From assembly GCA_002245135.1 (NCBI GenBank), contig NGBS01000951.1, positions 1 to 29,160 on the forward strand: a stretch of DNA of 29,160 nt, read 5' to 3'. Positions within the stretch are counted from its first letter, which is position 1. Each line of letters starts with the position of its first letter. Shown here in pieces: positions 19,164-29,160 of this stretch. The notes beneath the pieces were generated by a model. That model had not been told where the DNA came from and did not search any database. It worked only from the letters and a program-made list of their open reading frames with translations. This DNA comes from Proteromonas lacertae (lineage: Eukaryota > Sar > Bigyra > Opalinata > Proteromonadidae). The translations under genes were made by a program, and so were the position numbers.

Positions 19164-21342
19164 ATGTCGAGCCGATTTCTTATTTTTTGCTTTTTGTTAG
19201 GCTGTATTTCTCTATCACGTATGATATTTTGTGTGTTATATTATAGATGTTGAATGTAAACATCTGGTAGGAAATAGTATCAGAGAAATAGATGATGACG
19301 ATTATACTGGAACTGAAGACGAATTTACTGGTACAGATGAAGGTGATAATTCAACAGTGGAAGATTTAACAACGGAGGAAGAAACTACAAATATAATAAG
19401 AGATAGTGATGATTTGATAAACTGTGTATCAAACGAAGAACCACTTTGTATTTTTGAGAATGACATAGAATTGGTGGGATGGGTACCATTAAAAGCAAAT
19501 GGAACTGTATTACAAGGTAATTCACACATTATTCTTCTTGATTCATTCAATAAGAGTGATTTAGGTTTTGTTGGTATATTTTCAAAGATTTCAAATGTTG
19601 AAATTATTGATCTAAAAATAGAAATTGTCAATAACTTTGAATATACAATCAAAGAAGGAGAAACATTTGGATTTTTAGCAGGTGAAATGAGTGATAATAT
19701 AAATATAGAAAAAGTGTCAATAATAGCTCATAATATTACTATTAATAGTACAACTCAATCTATGGTAGGTTTATTAGCTGGATCAATAAATTCATCACCT
19801 TCTAGTGAAGTAAATATTGATAGATTTTCTATTCCAAATTATAATAAATATACTAATATAGTCTTCAATGGAAAATACAGTCAAATTGGACTAATAGCCA
19901 GTGAAAGTGAGAATATGAAAATGATCAATTCTTATATTTCTTTGAATAATGTAATTATCAATGCTGAAAGTCAATCTAATAATATATTATTCGCTATGAT
20001 GTTTACTGTATGTAGTAGTTGTGAGATATTGAATAGTTATAGTAGATTGAGTAAATTGTATATGAATAGTGGTGTTGATATAGATATTACTGGATTTATT
20101 GGCCATAGTGAAGATAATAGAATAGTAAATTCATTCATTATATTCCCTAAGATATATTTTGATGAATTAATTACTAAATCTTCACTTCATGCTAAAGATA
20201 AGATATCTGGATTTCTATTGGATAATAAAAACACTGAAATGATTGGTTGTTATGCAATAATTACATTAGATACTATTTTACATAATAATTTACCAACTGT
20301 TGATTTTAGTGGATTTACTTTGATAGAAAATGGTAATTCAAGTTATACAAATTGTTATATTCAAATAAGAGGATATACAGATGTAGAATTCACTAGTAAA
20401 AGTGTATTTATTGGAAATATAGTTGGTGATAATGAAGAAACAATATTAAGTCAGTGTTTATTGGAATTATATAATAATGAAAATGAATGGAAGTTTATAA
20501 CAACAGATGATATAAATAATAATAATAATAACAATACAATGAGAATGTTATATACTGATTTAAATAAGATAGAGATAGAGAATAACACTTATATATATGG
20601 AAATATCAATATAGATATTTATGAGAATATAACTTCACTAACAACCAAGGATTATGAAAGTGAAAATATTATTAAATTATCTACTTCCAGTATTGATGGA
20701 TATTGGTCTTATTATAAAGATCCAGTTACTGGAGATAAGAAATTAAGACTATCTAGGTTGATATTTCCTATATGGCATAACAGTGGAGATGAATTTATTT
20801 TTTCTGAACCAACTGTATCTCATTCAGTAGTAGAAGATGCCTGGGATATGAATATTTGGAGTATTGATAGTAACGGACAAATTTTCAATAATGGAAATAT
20901 GAAATTTGAGATTAAAAAGAAGACATTAATATATAAACATAAAGAATTATGTCCTAATTTCTGTAGTAATCATGGAACATGTGGTAATAGAGGTAAATGT
21001 ATATGTAATCAAGGTTATACTGGTATTGATTGTTCATCTAGAGTTTGTCCATCTTCTGTTGTTATTTCTACTGATGGTAGTAGTAATAAATATCCTACTG
21101 AATGTTCTAGCCATGGTGTATGTAATAGAAAGACCGGTAAGTGTGAATGTGAGAAAGGATACGAAGGATTTGCATGTCATAGACCTAATTGTCCAAATGA
21201 TTGTAGAGATGTGAATGGCAGGTGTTTGAGATATGAAACATTGAAATCATATGAGAAAGATCAAGTTAGAGAGAATTATATTAAAGAATTTGGTAGTTGG
21301 GATGTATATCAAGAGTATGTATGTTTACCTAATTCCTTATAA
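19164..21342 (+). CDS. Secreted beta-helix-like protein with C-terminal EGF-like repeats
   Basis: Two exons (19164-19218, 19247-21342) with a 28-bp intron give 716 residues. Exon 1 encodes a clear signal peptide (basic start, then LIFCFLLGCISL), which confirms the intron. An acidic Asp/Glu/Thr stretch follows. Residues about 80-560 repeat short hydrophobic strands with GF/GLLAG turns (TFGFLAGEMS, MVGLLAGSIN, ITGFIGHSED), like GLUG-type or pectate-lyase-like beta-helices. From about 586 there are EGF-like modules (CPNFCSNHGTCG...GKCICNQGYTGIDC, CSSHGVCNRKTGKCECEKGYEGFAC) and a final CPNDCRDVNGRC. This EGF wording is common in stramenopile and related algal surface proteins. There is no C-terminal membrane segment or GPI-type tail, so it is probably secreted or cell-surface attached. 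A run of about seven Asn lies mid-protein. Confidence 0.75.
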
Positions 21343-21460
21343 TCTATATTTATTAAAGTATTTCAATATTTGTATTTTTATTGGATATTGATGAAGATAA
21401 AAACAAAATACAAAAATACAAAAAAGACACGATTTGAGTGTATTTCAAAAACCGAAGAAT

Positions 21461-21887
21461 ATGGATAGAAGTCCAGAGGAAATAGAACAGTCTATAAGAA
21501 GAGCACAACAGCATTTAGAACAACCACTACCAGGACATGCAAATTATGATATGAGTTTTTATGATGGAGAGAATGAGTGGATGAATGAAGCTGAAGATGT
21601 TATTGTATGTTATATAGAGACTATAATAATGAATAGTCAGTTTTACCAGAAGAAAGAAGAGAACATATAGAAATTCTACAATATAAGAAAGGTTTGAATG
21701 TATTATAATTCATATGTGTAATTTATATTAGATAATAAATGATGGTGAGTGTGTAATATGCTTAGAAAACTTTAATCCTCAAGTTCCTATCTGTGTATTG
21801 CCTTGTAGACATGCTTTTCATCCCAAATGTATGGATGAATGGATAGAGAATGGAACGACATGTCCTATTTGTAGAGCTGAGATATAG
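21461..21887 (+). CDS. Small RING-H2 finger protein (putative E3 ubiquitin ligase)
   Basis: Three exons (21461-21604, 21637-21699, 21732-21887) with two 32-bp introns give 120 residues. The C-terminal half is a full RING-H2 domain: CVICLENF, CVLPCRHAFHPKCMDEW and CPICR, with all eight zinc ligands in C3H2C3 order and the Trp typical of E2 binding. The N-terminal half is polar, with a helix rich in Glu/Gln/Arg. Such proteins recruit an E2 to ubiquitinate targets; no substrate or membrane segment is visible. The start is the ATG at 21461; upstream in frame there is only a TTG. Confidence 0.85.
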
Positions 21888-22006
21888 TTAAGTAAATTAA
21901 TAGATTATTTTGTGTTTATAATAATATATTGTTATTATTTGTATTGAAATAAAATAAAAACATGTACATAAAACAAGAAATGTGAGTTAATCTAAAGATA
22001 TTAACT

Positions 22007-23113
22007 TTACAAAGCAATTGATCTTTGATTTTGACAAGCTTCACCACTATATCCTGTGAAACAAACACATTCACCTGTGTCTGAATTACATGTACCTCTT
22101 CTACTACATAAATATTCATTTGTGGTAGATCCTGTTGTTGGACTATTGGTAAAATCAGGTGTAGATGCACATGTAGATGAACATGATGTAATTGATGAAG
22201 ATTTAAATTTTGCAAGATTTGTAGGTGGGAGTGAAATAATCATTTTTATATCAGTTGAAGCTGTTACACATTCCACTTTCACATTTGCTGATGAAAATCC
22301 ACTTACAGTATTTGATAATACTCTTCTAACTGATTCAGTATATTGAGAAGCAATAGAACTATCCTTAATCTTACCTATATCACATGTAGGACTTGCAACT
22401 CCTATTGCTGGAGTTTGATAAGTAACTCCATCGTATACTATTTGGAAATAGGAAGTAGTATCTGGTAGTTTAGTGTCAGTTCCTGTTGCTGGATATGTAT
22501 ATGTTAACTCTTTTACTGAATCAGCTGTAACTGGATCACTTCCTTTAGGACAAGTTCTCATACTACAATCAATACCTTCCCATCCAGAATCACATAAACA
22601 ACTCAAATATTTCTCACTTTCCCAACCATAATAACTTCCACCATTATCATGAATTATTGTTGTACTTGTTAAACAACTACCATGACCACTACATACTTTA
22701 CCTTCAGTACTGGATGGACAACTACGACGTTGACACGCACTACCTTCATATCCTTCAAAACATTCACATTCACCCTTATCTCTATTACAAATACCTGCAT
22801 TTGAACATTCAGCATATCTATGTGCTCTGGTAGCTGTGACATATCCCTTTAAATTTTCACTTATACCTCCATTTGGTCTCCACTCATCTTTAGCATCTTC
22901 ATCATTTACAACTCCATCATGATTAATATCACCTAATGGAATATCAGAAAAGGCATCATCATAAGGACAACTCCTTAAACTACAGTCAGCACCTCCCCAA
23001 CCCATAAAACAAGCACATTTATCTTTTGCTCCACATTTACCGTGTCCATTACAATAGTTATTACATGCTAAAGTTATTGTAAATAACAAAGCAAATATAT
23101 ATAACTTATTCAT
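22007..23113 (-). CDS. Secreted Cys-rich EGF-like protein
   Basis: Single exon, 368 residues. A signal peptide (KLYIFALLFTITLA) is followed at once by an EGF-like module (CNNYCNGHGKCG...CACFMGWGGADC). Then come SLRSCPYDDAF, a calcium-loop-like segment DINHDGVVNDEDA, and the pattern HRYAECSNAGICNRDKGECEC with FEGYEGSACQRRSCP. A further module ends in GWEGIDCSMRTCPKG. A non-EGF domain of about 130 residues (about 205-330) with four Cys precedes a last EGF-like module. This arrangement is the one repeated in many stramenopile and haptophyte surface proteins. The last residues are polar, with no membrane anchor. It is convergent with the RING gene and related in style to the 19164-21342 protein, but it lacks the beta-helix. 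Confidence 0.85.
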   Translation of the reverse strand: MNKLYIFALLFTITLACNNYCNGHGKCGAKDKCACFMGWGGADCSLRSCPYDDAFSDIPLGDINHDGVVNDEDAKDEWRPNGGISENLKGYVTATRAHRYAECSNAGICNRDKGECECFEGYEGSACQRRSCPSSTEGKVCSGHGSCLTSTTIIHDNGGSYYGWESEKYLSCLCDSGWEGIDCSMRTCPKGSDPVTADSVKELTYTYPATGTDTKLPDTTSYFQIVYDGVTYQTPAIGVASPTCDIGKIKDSSIASQYTESVRRVLSNTVSGFSSANVKVECVTASTDIKMIISLPPTNLAKFKSSSITSCSSTCASTPDFTNSPTTGSTTNEYLCSRRGTCNSDTGECVCFTGYSGEACQNQRSIAL

Positions 23114-23199
23114 TGATTTATAGATTTTTTCAAAATAAGTTGAAACGCTATAATTTTCTGAAATTGTTTTAAAATCATATTCGTTTTGGATTTATAAAA
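23114..23199. promoter_or_regulatory. 86-bp divergent promoter region
   Basis: Both neighbours start here. On the minus strand TATAGCGTTTCAA (about 23140-23152) lies about 27-39 bp before the EGF gene. On the plus strand ATATTCGTTTTGG lies about 10-20 bp before the pseudokinase ATG. Both resemble the TAGTCGTTTCAA word before the NadD gene. Confidence 0.4.
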
Positions 23200-24556
23200 A
23201 TGATCCAAATCGTGAATAAGAGATTATATGACTATGATTTGATAGAAGAAAAAAAGAGAGAATCGCCTGGTGCAGCATATGTAGCTGAAAAACAAGGTAA
23301 AAAGTGTTTTTTAAGGTTAATTCCTTTATTTAAATACTATAATGGTAAAATGGCTGATACAATATGTCAAATAGCTCGAGAATTTCCAATAGACAAAAAT
23401 TTGATACGAATAAATGAAATTGGGAGATCTAAATATATGCTAATAATAGAAACACCCTTATATCAAAATTCATTAGAAGATTTAGTAGAACAGCATCGAG
23501 TTGATTGGAGCTACTTTCCTGAAGATACTCTTCGTTTTTGGTTATATCAAGCAATAACAGCATTAAACAGAATTCATCACAATGGTCACATTCATGGCCA
23601 TATCAAACTATCCTCCTTCTTCATAGATGATCGTTCATTGTTGTTAGATGTAAATTGTAGTGGAAAGAATGGTTGTATAGGATATTCTTCACCAGAATCA
23701 TACAATAGTAATGAAAATAATACAGAAAATAGTAACGATCATATTTACAGATATGATTATTTAAGTGATATATTTGCATTAGGTTGTGTATTCTATACAG
23801 TCAGTACATTAGTTATACCATTTGCCAGTATTCAGGATTTATACGGTTATTATATAAGTGACGAAATATTAGACTTCAATCCACCAGATTTATTTAGTGA
23901 AGAATATATGAAAATAATTGGAATGATGTTGGAAAAGAAGAAAAATGAAAGAAAAAGTTTAGATGAAATATTGAAGAGTGAAGAAGCAAAGATATTATTT
24001 GATTATGAAGAATATTTGGGAATAAATGCAATAGATTCAATGATATATAAAAACACACTCAATAGTTGTGTGAAAATACAATTAAAAGTGAAAGATTTAA
24101 TCAATCCAAATACAACGAAAAGACTGTGTAAATTATTAATGAATTTGCCTGTTTTAGATACATTTATAATTGGAAGTATATTATATTATATATATATTAT
24201 TATTATTATATGTAAATAGAACAAAGTAAATCTGCAGATCTATTATTTACAAAGAAAGAGGAAATAAATCGACTAAGTGTGGTGATAATTGGTAATTATT
24301 TACCTAATTTGAAGAAATTGAGAGAATTATGGTTAAATAGTATTTATATTAATATATTGTTATTATTATTATTATTTGTTAAATAGATATTGGATTAGAG
24401 AATGATGGATTTATTGGAATATGTAAAGGAATATTGAAGAATCCATCAATTACTTTGTTTATATGTAGTTGTAATAATAATGCTGATCAGAAAATAAAAG
24501 ATAAATATAAAGAGTTGTTACAGAACAGTAGAATGTGGGATGATTTATCTATTTAA
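23200..24556 (+). CDS. Pseudokinase with C-terminal LRR-like segment
   Basis: Three exons (23200-24175, 24220-24339, 24387-24556) with AT-rich introns of 44 and 47 bp give 421 residues. Residues about 8-270 fold like a protein kinase: an N-lobe, then LRFWLYQAITALNRIHHNGH, and the catalytic-loop region IHGHIKLSSFFID. The HRD motif reads HGH (132-134) and the DFG motif reads DVN (150-152), so the catalytic Asp is missing. An SPE (164-166) stands for APE, and DIFALGCVFY stands for the F-helix Asp motif. No Gly-rich loop is evident. It is therefore predicted to be inactive and to act as a scaffold. From about 325 an LRR-like part follows (LPNLKKLRELWLN, IGLENDGFIGICKGILKNPSIT). Its partner is unknown. 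It resembles the LRR fragment at the left edge of the window, so a small family may exist here. Confidence 0.72.
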
Positions 24557-24626
24557 TATTTATATTTAATTATTATGATGGTGTTTATTAAAATAATATA
24601 GAAACAAAAAGAGAATTAATTATTAC

Positions 24627-25538
24627 TTAGAAATATTTATTATAAATAATTATATACAATAAAAATAAAATAAGTAAATACTCTATAAATACACTTAATG
24701 ATAATTCATATATTACTTTTGATTTATCATCTATACAACCTAAAACTATCATTATAAGAATTATAAATGGATTGACATTATTACCATTAACTGAACTACC
24801 ACCTACCTTGACACTTACATTACCAGCTACTAATCGATTATCAATTATTCTTTTGAGCAATGGATAAATATCTTCATCATCTATTTCATTTATTATTCTA
24901 TTATAGAATTCTTTATACTTTTCTAATCTTTCTTCTTCACTTAATTCCATAGTTGGTTTTATTGGAATAGCTGCAAAATAATCTATACTTGCTTTGTTCA
25001 TAATTATATCTCTAATATTGTCACATTCTTCATTATTAAATTTATTATATTCTTCATTTCTTTTAATATTGGATAAAACATCTTTCTCAACTCTTTTCCA
25101 TATTATATTAAATTGCATATATAATATTCTATGCTTTCTTGTATTACATATTTCAAACACTACATTATATCCTAACCAAGTAGATTTAATATAACAATAA
25201 TGAGAGACAAAAGTAAGAACTTTACATTGATTTGATAGAGTTGACTTATTTATATTCAATTCTTTACAAATATCTGTCTGAGAATAACCATCACTAAGCA
25301 TTCTCATTATTTTATATACTGTTTCATCAGAATAGGGTTTTTGACTTCCATGTCCTTTCTGTAAATTAACCCCATTTTTAATGTAATTATTTATTTGTTT
25401 TTTACAAACTCCTGTTATTGATGTTAACTCTTCCATAGTGATTAATCCACTTTTATATTTATCTAATTCTATTCTTAGGTCTTCTTCGCTTAATTTACAC
25501 TGAGTATATTTTTTATGATTATTTTCTTCCATCAGCAT
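24627..25538 (-). CDS. Helix-turn-helix protein with hydrophobic C-terminus, function unknown
   Basis: Open for 303 codons. The N-terminal ~110 residues hold two helix-turn-helix-like units: LITMEELTSITGVCKKQINN and, after a GSQKPYSDE linker, MLSDGYSQTDICKELNINKS. A tandem of this kind is typical of the DNA-binding part of Tc1/IS630-type transposases and of paired-like factors. The middle is charged and not recognised; no DDE catalytic triad is visible. The last ~50 residues contain two hydrophobic stretches (NPFIILIMIVLGCI and EYLLILFLLYIIIY) that look like membrane helices, odd for a DNA-binding protein. An unrecognised intron near 25160-25230 or near the 3' end is possible, which would change the middle or the tail. 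It could be a domesticated transposase fragment. It is divergent from frataxin, with only about 70 bp between starts. Confidence 0.5.
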   Translation of the reverse strand: MLMEENNHKKYTQCKLSEEDLRIELDKYKSGLITMEELTSITGVCKKQINNYIKNGVNLQKGHGSQKPYSDETVYKIMRMLSDGYSQTDICKELNINKSTLSNQCKVLTFVSHYCYIKSTWLGYNVVFEICNTRKHRILYMQFNIIWKRVEKDVLSNIKRNEEYNKFNNEECDNIRDIIMNKASIDYFAAIPIKPTMELSEEERLEKYKEFYNRIINEIDDEDIYPLLKRIIDNRLVAGNVSVKVGGSSVNGNNVNPFIILIMIVLGCIDDKSKVIYELSLSVFIEYLLILFLLYIIIYNKYF

Positions 25539-25608
25539 TATTGTGTGTTTAATATCAAATACAAATTAATACAATAATACAAGTGTATTAATTAGAAATT
25601 CAGATTCT
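25539..25608. promoter_or_regulatory. 70-bp divergent region between the HTH and frataxin genes
   Basis: A very short AT-rich gap between two divergent start codons. No TCGTTT-type word seen. It must hold or overlap both promoters. Confidence 0.35.
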
Positions 25609-26076
25609 ATGTCTATTAGTAGAATAATCAACTCTTCAAAACGTTTAACTTCATTATCACCATTCTATAGATTGTATACAATATAATTATAATATTCTCA
25701 GAATTTCAACAACAGAATACAACCAGAAAGTAGAAGAGCTATTCAATTCATTTGAATATCGTTTTGAGAAGCTTTTGGGAATATCTGATGAAGTAAATAT
25801 TGATAACGGAGTATTTTCTCAATTTCATTGTTTAGCATGATAGTCTAAGCTTATCATTGGGTTCAAAAGGCACATATATTATGAATAAACAAAGTTATAA
25901 GAAAGAAATATGGTTGACTTCGCCTGTAAGGTATAATTCATAATTCTACAACAATTCTAGCGGTCCTAATGATTTTCATTATGATGAAAAAGAGAATAAA
26001 TGGAAATCAATAGTTGGAGACTTGGAAGAGATGATACCAAAAGAAATTAAAGAACTATGCTCTATAGATATTTAAA
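25609..26076 (+). CDS. FXN: Frataxin (mitochondrial iron-sulfur cluster assembly)
   Basis: Exons 25609-25673, 25702-25810, 25836-25930 and from 25961 are joined by introns of 28, 25 and 30 bp. The first ~25 residues (MSISRIINSSKRLTSLSPFY) form a basic, Ser-rich mitochondrial presequence. The body has the acidic first helix (YNQKVEELFNSFEYRFEKLL), the VNIDNG strand, and the diagnostic LGSKGTYIMNKQ, KEIWLTSPVSGP and KWKS. Frataxin activates cysteine desulfurase for Fe-S cluster assembly. In the DNA as given, the frame stops at 26051, just after DLEEMIPK (119 residues in all). Reading one A fewer in the five-A run before that would extend it with EIKELCSIDI to a TAA at 26076, which looks like a better C-terminal helix. 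It is not clear which end is real. Confidence 0.85.
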
Positions 26077-26196
26077 CTATTACATATAGTAAATAGAAGT
26101 ATTGTAAAAAGTAATTAACTTATTTTTATTATCATTTTATGTAAATGTAACAATTAATTCACAAATACTATAATAACACATACAAAATGGATAAGA

Positions 26197-29160
26197 TTAA
26201 TTCTTTATTTTCTCTAATGCATCATATATTTCTTTATTCTCTTTGAAATACGTAATTAATTTTGAATTCTTCAATATTTCTTCAATATCAGTTACACATT
26301 CACTTTTACACTTTACTTTATTTTCTTCATTACAATAACAACACAATCCAATAAACAAATTTGCATTTCTTCTATAAAGTTCATACAGAAATGATCTATT
26401 TAATGAACTAATTTGATCAGTTGTATTATCAAAAATGAAGTGGTTTAGATGAATTAATAAAATAGAGCAAAGCCAATCACAATTGTTTATACTTTTATTC
26501 TCTAACAATATATTCTTATATAACTCAATATTACTATAATCAGTTTCATACGGAATAATATAACTAGAAAACTGTAAATTTGAATAATTGGTTAATTGAT
26601 ATTCATCCTCTTTTCGATAATTGAATAATTTAAATAAATTATTATTGAATAAACTCTTCCATATATTATATCTGATTTTTTGAAGTAACATTCATATTTA
26701 AAAATGATCTTAAGATATGTGTGTAGTAAATATTACCCCATGAATCTTCAATATAATGGTCAAATAAATCAATAATCAATTGATTAAGAGATGATTCAGA
26801 AACAACCTTACAATATCCATCAAACTATATATTAATAAATAATAAAATATATAAAAATATATACGAATGATATTTCTTTATCAATTGAACATTTATTATT
26901 TATATAATAAGTTAATAATGAATTAATATTATCACAAAAATCATTATTACATAAAGTCTCTTCATGACATAAAAACGAATGAATTATATAATAGAATTTA
27001 ATTTCATTATAATGAACTGATAATATATCAGAAGATATTGTTTCTAAACACTTTATAAAATATAAAAGTGAATTTATAATTATTGTTGGAAACATTTCAC
27101 TTGTTGTTGTTGTTGTTCTATCATCATCATCTTCTTCTTCGCCATTACTTTCTTCATTCTTTTCTTGAACTTTTACAGGTAAAATGGAATAAACAACCAA
27201 TGATGAGGTAGTGGTAATAATGAATGATATATTTCTTTTTTACATACTAAATAACTTGGTATATCTAACTTGGAGTATAATTTAGTAGAATAATCCACTA
27301 AAGGTGATTGTCCAATAAAATGTTGGTATAACGGATGTAAAATATTTCTGAAATCTAATTCAGAGTATTTTGATTGGTTATTATAATTATTATTATTTGT
27401 TTGAAAAATGTGTTTTAATGATAAAGGATCAAATAATACTTTTGAAAGTATTTCTTTTGCTTTACACTCTTGTCCTGGTAAATAATTTGATATTATAAAA
27501 TAGGAGAGTGAATAATAAATATTGAAATATTTGTAACGCCTCTATTTACAATAAATAAATAAATCATTATAATATATATAATATATATACATTATCATAT
27601 AACATCAATATTCTTATTATTTCATGAATTATGTTTATTACTATTGTTCTATAATATATATATGATGGTGAATTATAAATTGTCATATGGATCAAATAAT
27701 CTTTTAATTTATTACTTATACTAATTACTAAATCAATTATTATATTGTTTTTGTCATTAATTTTATTATTATTCTCATATAATTATAAATAAGATGAATA
27801 TATCCATAAATCCAATCAAATACACTACAACTGTATTCGTATTGTTCATTATTATTACATTCTAACTTTTTATTGGTCATTTCTTCTAACAGTTTACTTA
27901 TCACTTCACTTTTACTAAATAACTCAATTATTGATTCTAAATGAATAGTTAATAACTGAACATTTTCATTCTCTTTATTCTTTATATCATCATCGTTATA
28001 AATCATCCAATAGAATGATGATAAATAGTGTAAATATCCTGCTTGTATATTCATTTCATCAATTGTTATATTTTCAACTATTTGATGTTGTTTTGGTAAT
28101 TCATGGCAGAGAGTATATAATATAGAAGTATTTATCTATAAATAATAAAATAATAATAATTAATATACATCATCTGGTAGATTCTTTCTACACAATGATT
28201 CTAATAAATAAAACACTTCTTTTGAATATTTCCCATTTGAATTTAATCCTATTAAAGTATTATGAAATTCACTACAGAGTGGAATAACGTTAGAAACATC
28301 ATATTATAATGTAAACATATTCTCCATAATAACAATATCCTAATTTGAATTGATTTTAACTTGTCATTCTTTCTATCATTATTTACTATTTTTTCATCTT
28401 TTTCTTCTCATTTGTTACTACTTTTCATTATTATTTTGATATATTATATCTTCATGCAATAACAGAAATCTTTTTAGTATATTAAATACTCCTTGTTTAT
28501 CTAAACTAACAGCAATTTCCTTTGAAGATTGAGCTAAATTAATCAACAAATTAATAGCATCAATTTGTATAATAGATATTGCATTGCTTGTTTCACCTTT
28601 ATCTGTTAATGTCACATTTATATAATTCTTGATGATTAATGGAAATAATGATGAATGATTATATATCTATTAATAATAAAATATATTAAAAAATACTTTT
28701 TGAGGCAACATTCAATGAATGTGAAGCAAACAAACACAATAATTTCATACAACTTCTCACTATTGATTCAATATCACCATAATGAACTAAAATATAATTA
28801 ATTCTATATCAATAATATCCATATTAATAAAGCCAATAATCATATCATTTTCACATAATTCTATTTCTTTATTATTTTCTTCACCAACTAATGGAATAAA
28901 ATCACTTTGTGGAGTAATTAGTGTGGAATTAATGCATATTCATTATACATATTATTTAATATATTTAGCCTTTCATATTCACCTGTATATTGAAGCAATG
29001 AATGAATACACTATATAATACAATAAAATACAATGCATTTATACTAATAATCCATTTTCAATATCATTGATATTATCACTATCTATACTACATCTTACAC
29101 TCAATATTAATTCACTTGGTAACATATCTGGGATTATTATTGAATTAGTCATATACTATT
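26197..29160 (-). CDS. RPAP1: RPAP1/MINIYO-like protein, C-terminal part (5' end outside window)
   Basis: Fragments on the minus strand share helical, ARM-like character and consistent order: NLLINLAQSSKEIAVSLDKQG, then ILLLWRICLHYN, later LPLPHHWLF, then SESSLNQLIIDLFDHYIEDS and IRYNIWKSLFNN. The SES...NIYY...LRSFL run with a following Trp helix resembles the C-terminal region of RPAP1/MINIYO, which helps assemble and import RNA polymerase II. Introns I can place: 28136-28168 (33 bp), 27774-27823 (50), 27542-27590 (49) and 26825-26864 (40). Stop at 26197. The exon structure is not fully solved. Four places do not join in frame by any GT-AG intron I could find: near 26678, 27190, 28300 and 28700. 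Three lie at A/T runs. The gene may be real with base-level errors in this sequence, or it may be decaying. The first visible exon follows an AATAG acceptor at the window edge. Confidence 0.55.

Noticed and set aside
19302-19652. Minus-strand frame of about 116 codons at the start of the beta-helix gene
   Set aside because: Antisense of an Asp/Glu/Thr-rich coding stretch; no independent support.
22056-22346. Plus-strand frame inside the second EGF gene
   Set aside because: Antisense shadow of a gene with a signal peptide and an ordered Cys pattern.

Overview
This is a nuclear fragment from an AT-rich, gene-dense microbial eukaryote that uses the standard genetic code. The genes contain many very small GT-AG introns. 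I reconstructed 26 by hand outside the last gene: most are 22-40 bp, the longest are 44-51 bp, and nearly all start GTAT and end TAG. Mitochondrial genes are present (frataxin, a CHCHD2/10-type twin-CX9C protein). Two secreted EGF-like proteins use the Cys/Gly-rich repeat style I associate with stramenopiles and related algae and protists. Tiny introns are also known from Blastocystis and its relatives. A stramenopile-like origin is therefore my best guess; it is inference, not identification.

Layout, left to right. 1-416: the 3' end of a leucine-rich-repeat gene. 524-2548 (-): a family-13 N-acetylglucosaminyltransferase with a Cys-rich C-terminal domain. 2658-3307 (+): CHCHD2/10 homologue. 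3550-7523 (+): ABCC-type ABC transporter with six exons. 7497-15842: a large near-perfect inverted repeat (two ~3.8 kb arms, ~750 bp centre) with two head-to-head myotubularin genes (8468-11611 and 11735-14881) and, at the outer ends, two broken copies of a small Ig-fold gene, each carrying the same 117-bp GC-rich terminal-inverted-repeat insertion. 16050-16814 (+): NadD-like nicotinate-nucleotide adenylyltransferase. 16940-18848 (-): DENN-domain Rab GEF with eight exons. 19164-21342 (+) and 22007-23113 (-): secreted EGF proteins. 21461-21887 (+): small RING-H2 protein. 23200-24556 (+): pseudokinase-LRR protein. 24627-25538 (-): helix-turn-helix protein. 25609-26076 (+): frataxin. 26197-29160 (-): C-terminal part of an RPAP1/MINIYO-like protein, running off the right edge.

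The most notable part is the palindrome. Its two paralogues encode an apparent TBC-PDZ-GRAM-myotubularin protein that would join Rab-GAP-like and 3-phosphoinositide phosphatase modules in one chain. From about codon 105 to beyond the stop codons the arms are almost identical, while the first ~105 codons and the shared promoter are diverged. This is what an old head-to-head duplication homogenised by recent gene conversion would look like. The right arm ends in a 27-bp relic of the ABC transporter's last codons, so at least its outer part was copied from left to right. The DENN gene downstream is another Rab regulator, but nothing shows that the neighbours are functionally linked.

Several genes in the last 3 kb, and the NadD gene, show one-base frame slips, mostly at A/T runs. 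These may be sequence errors, real decay or frameshifting; I cannot tell which.
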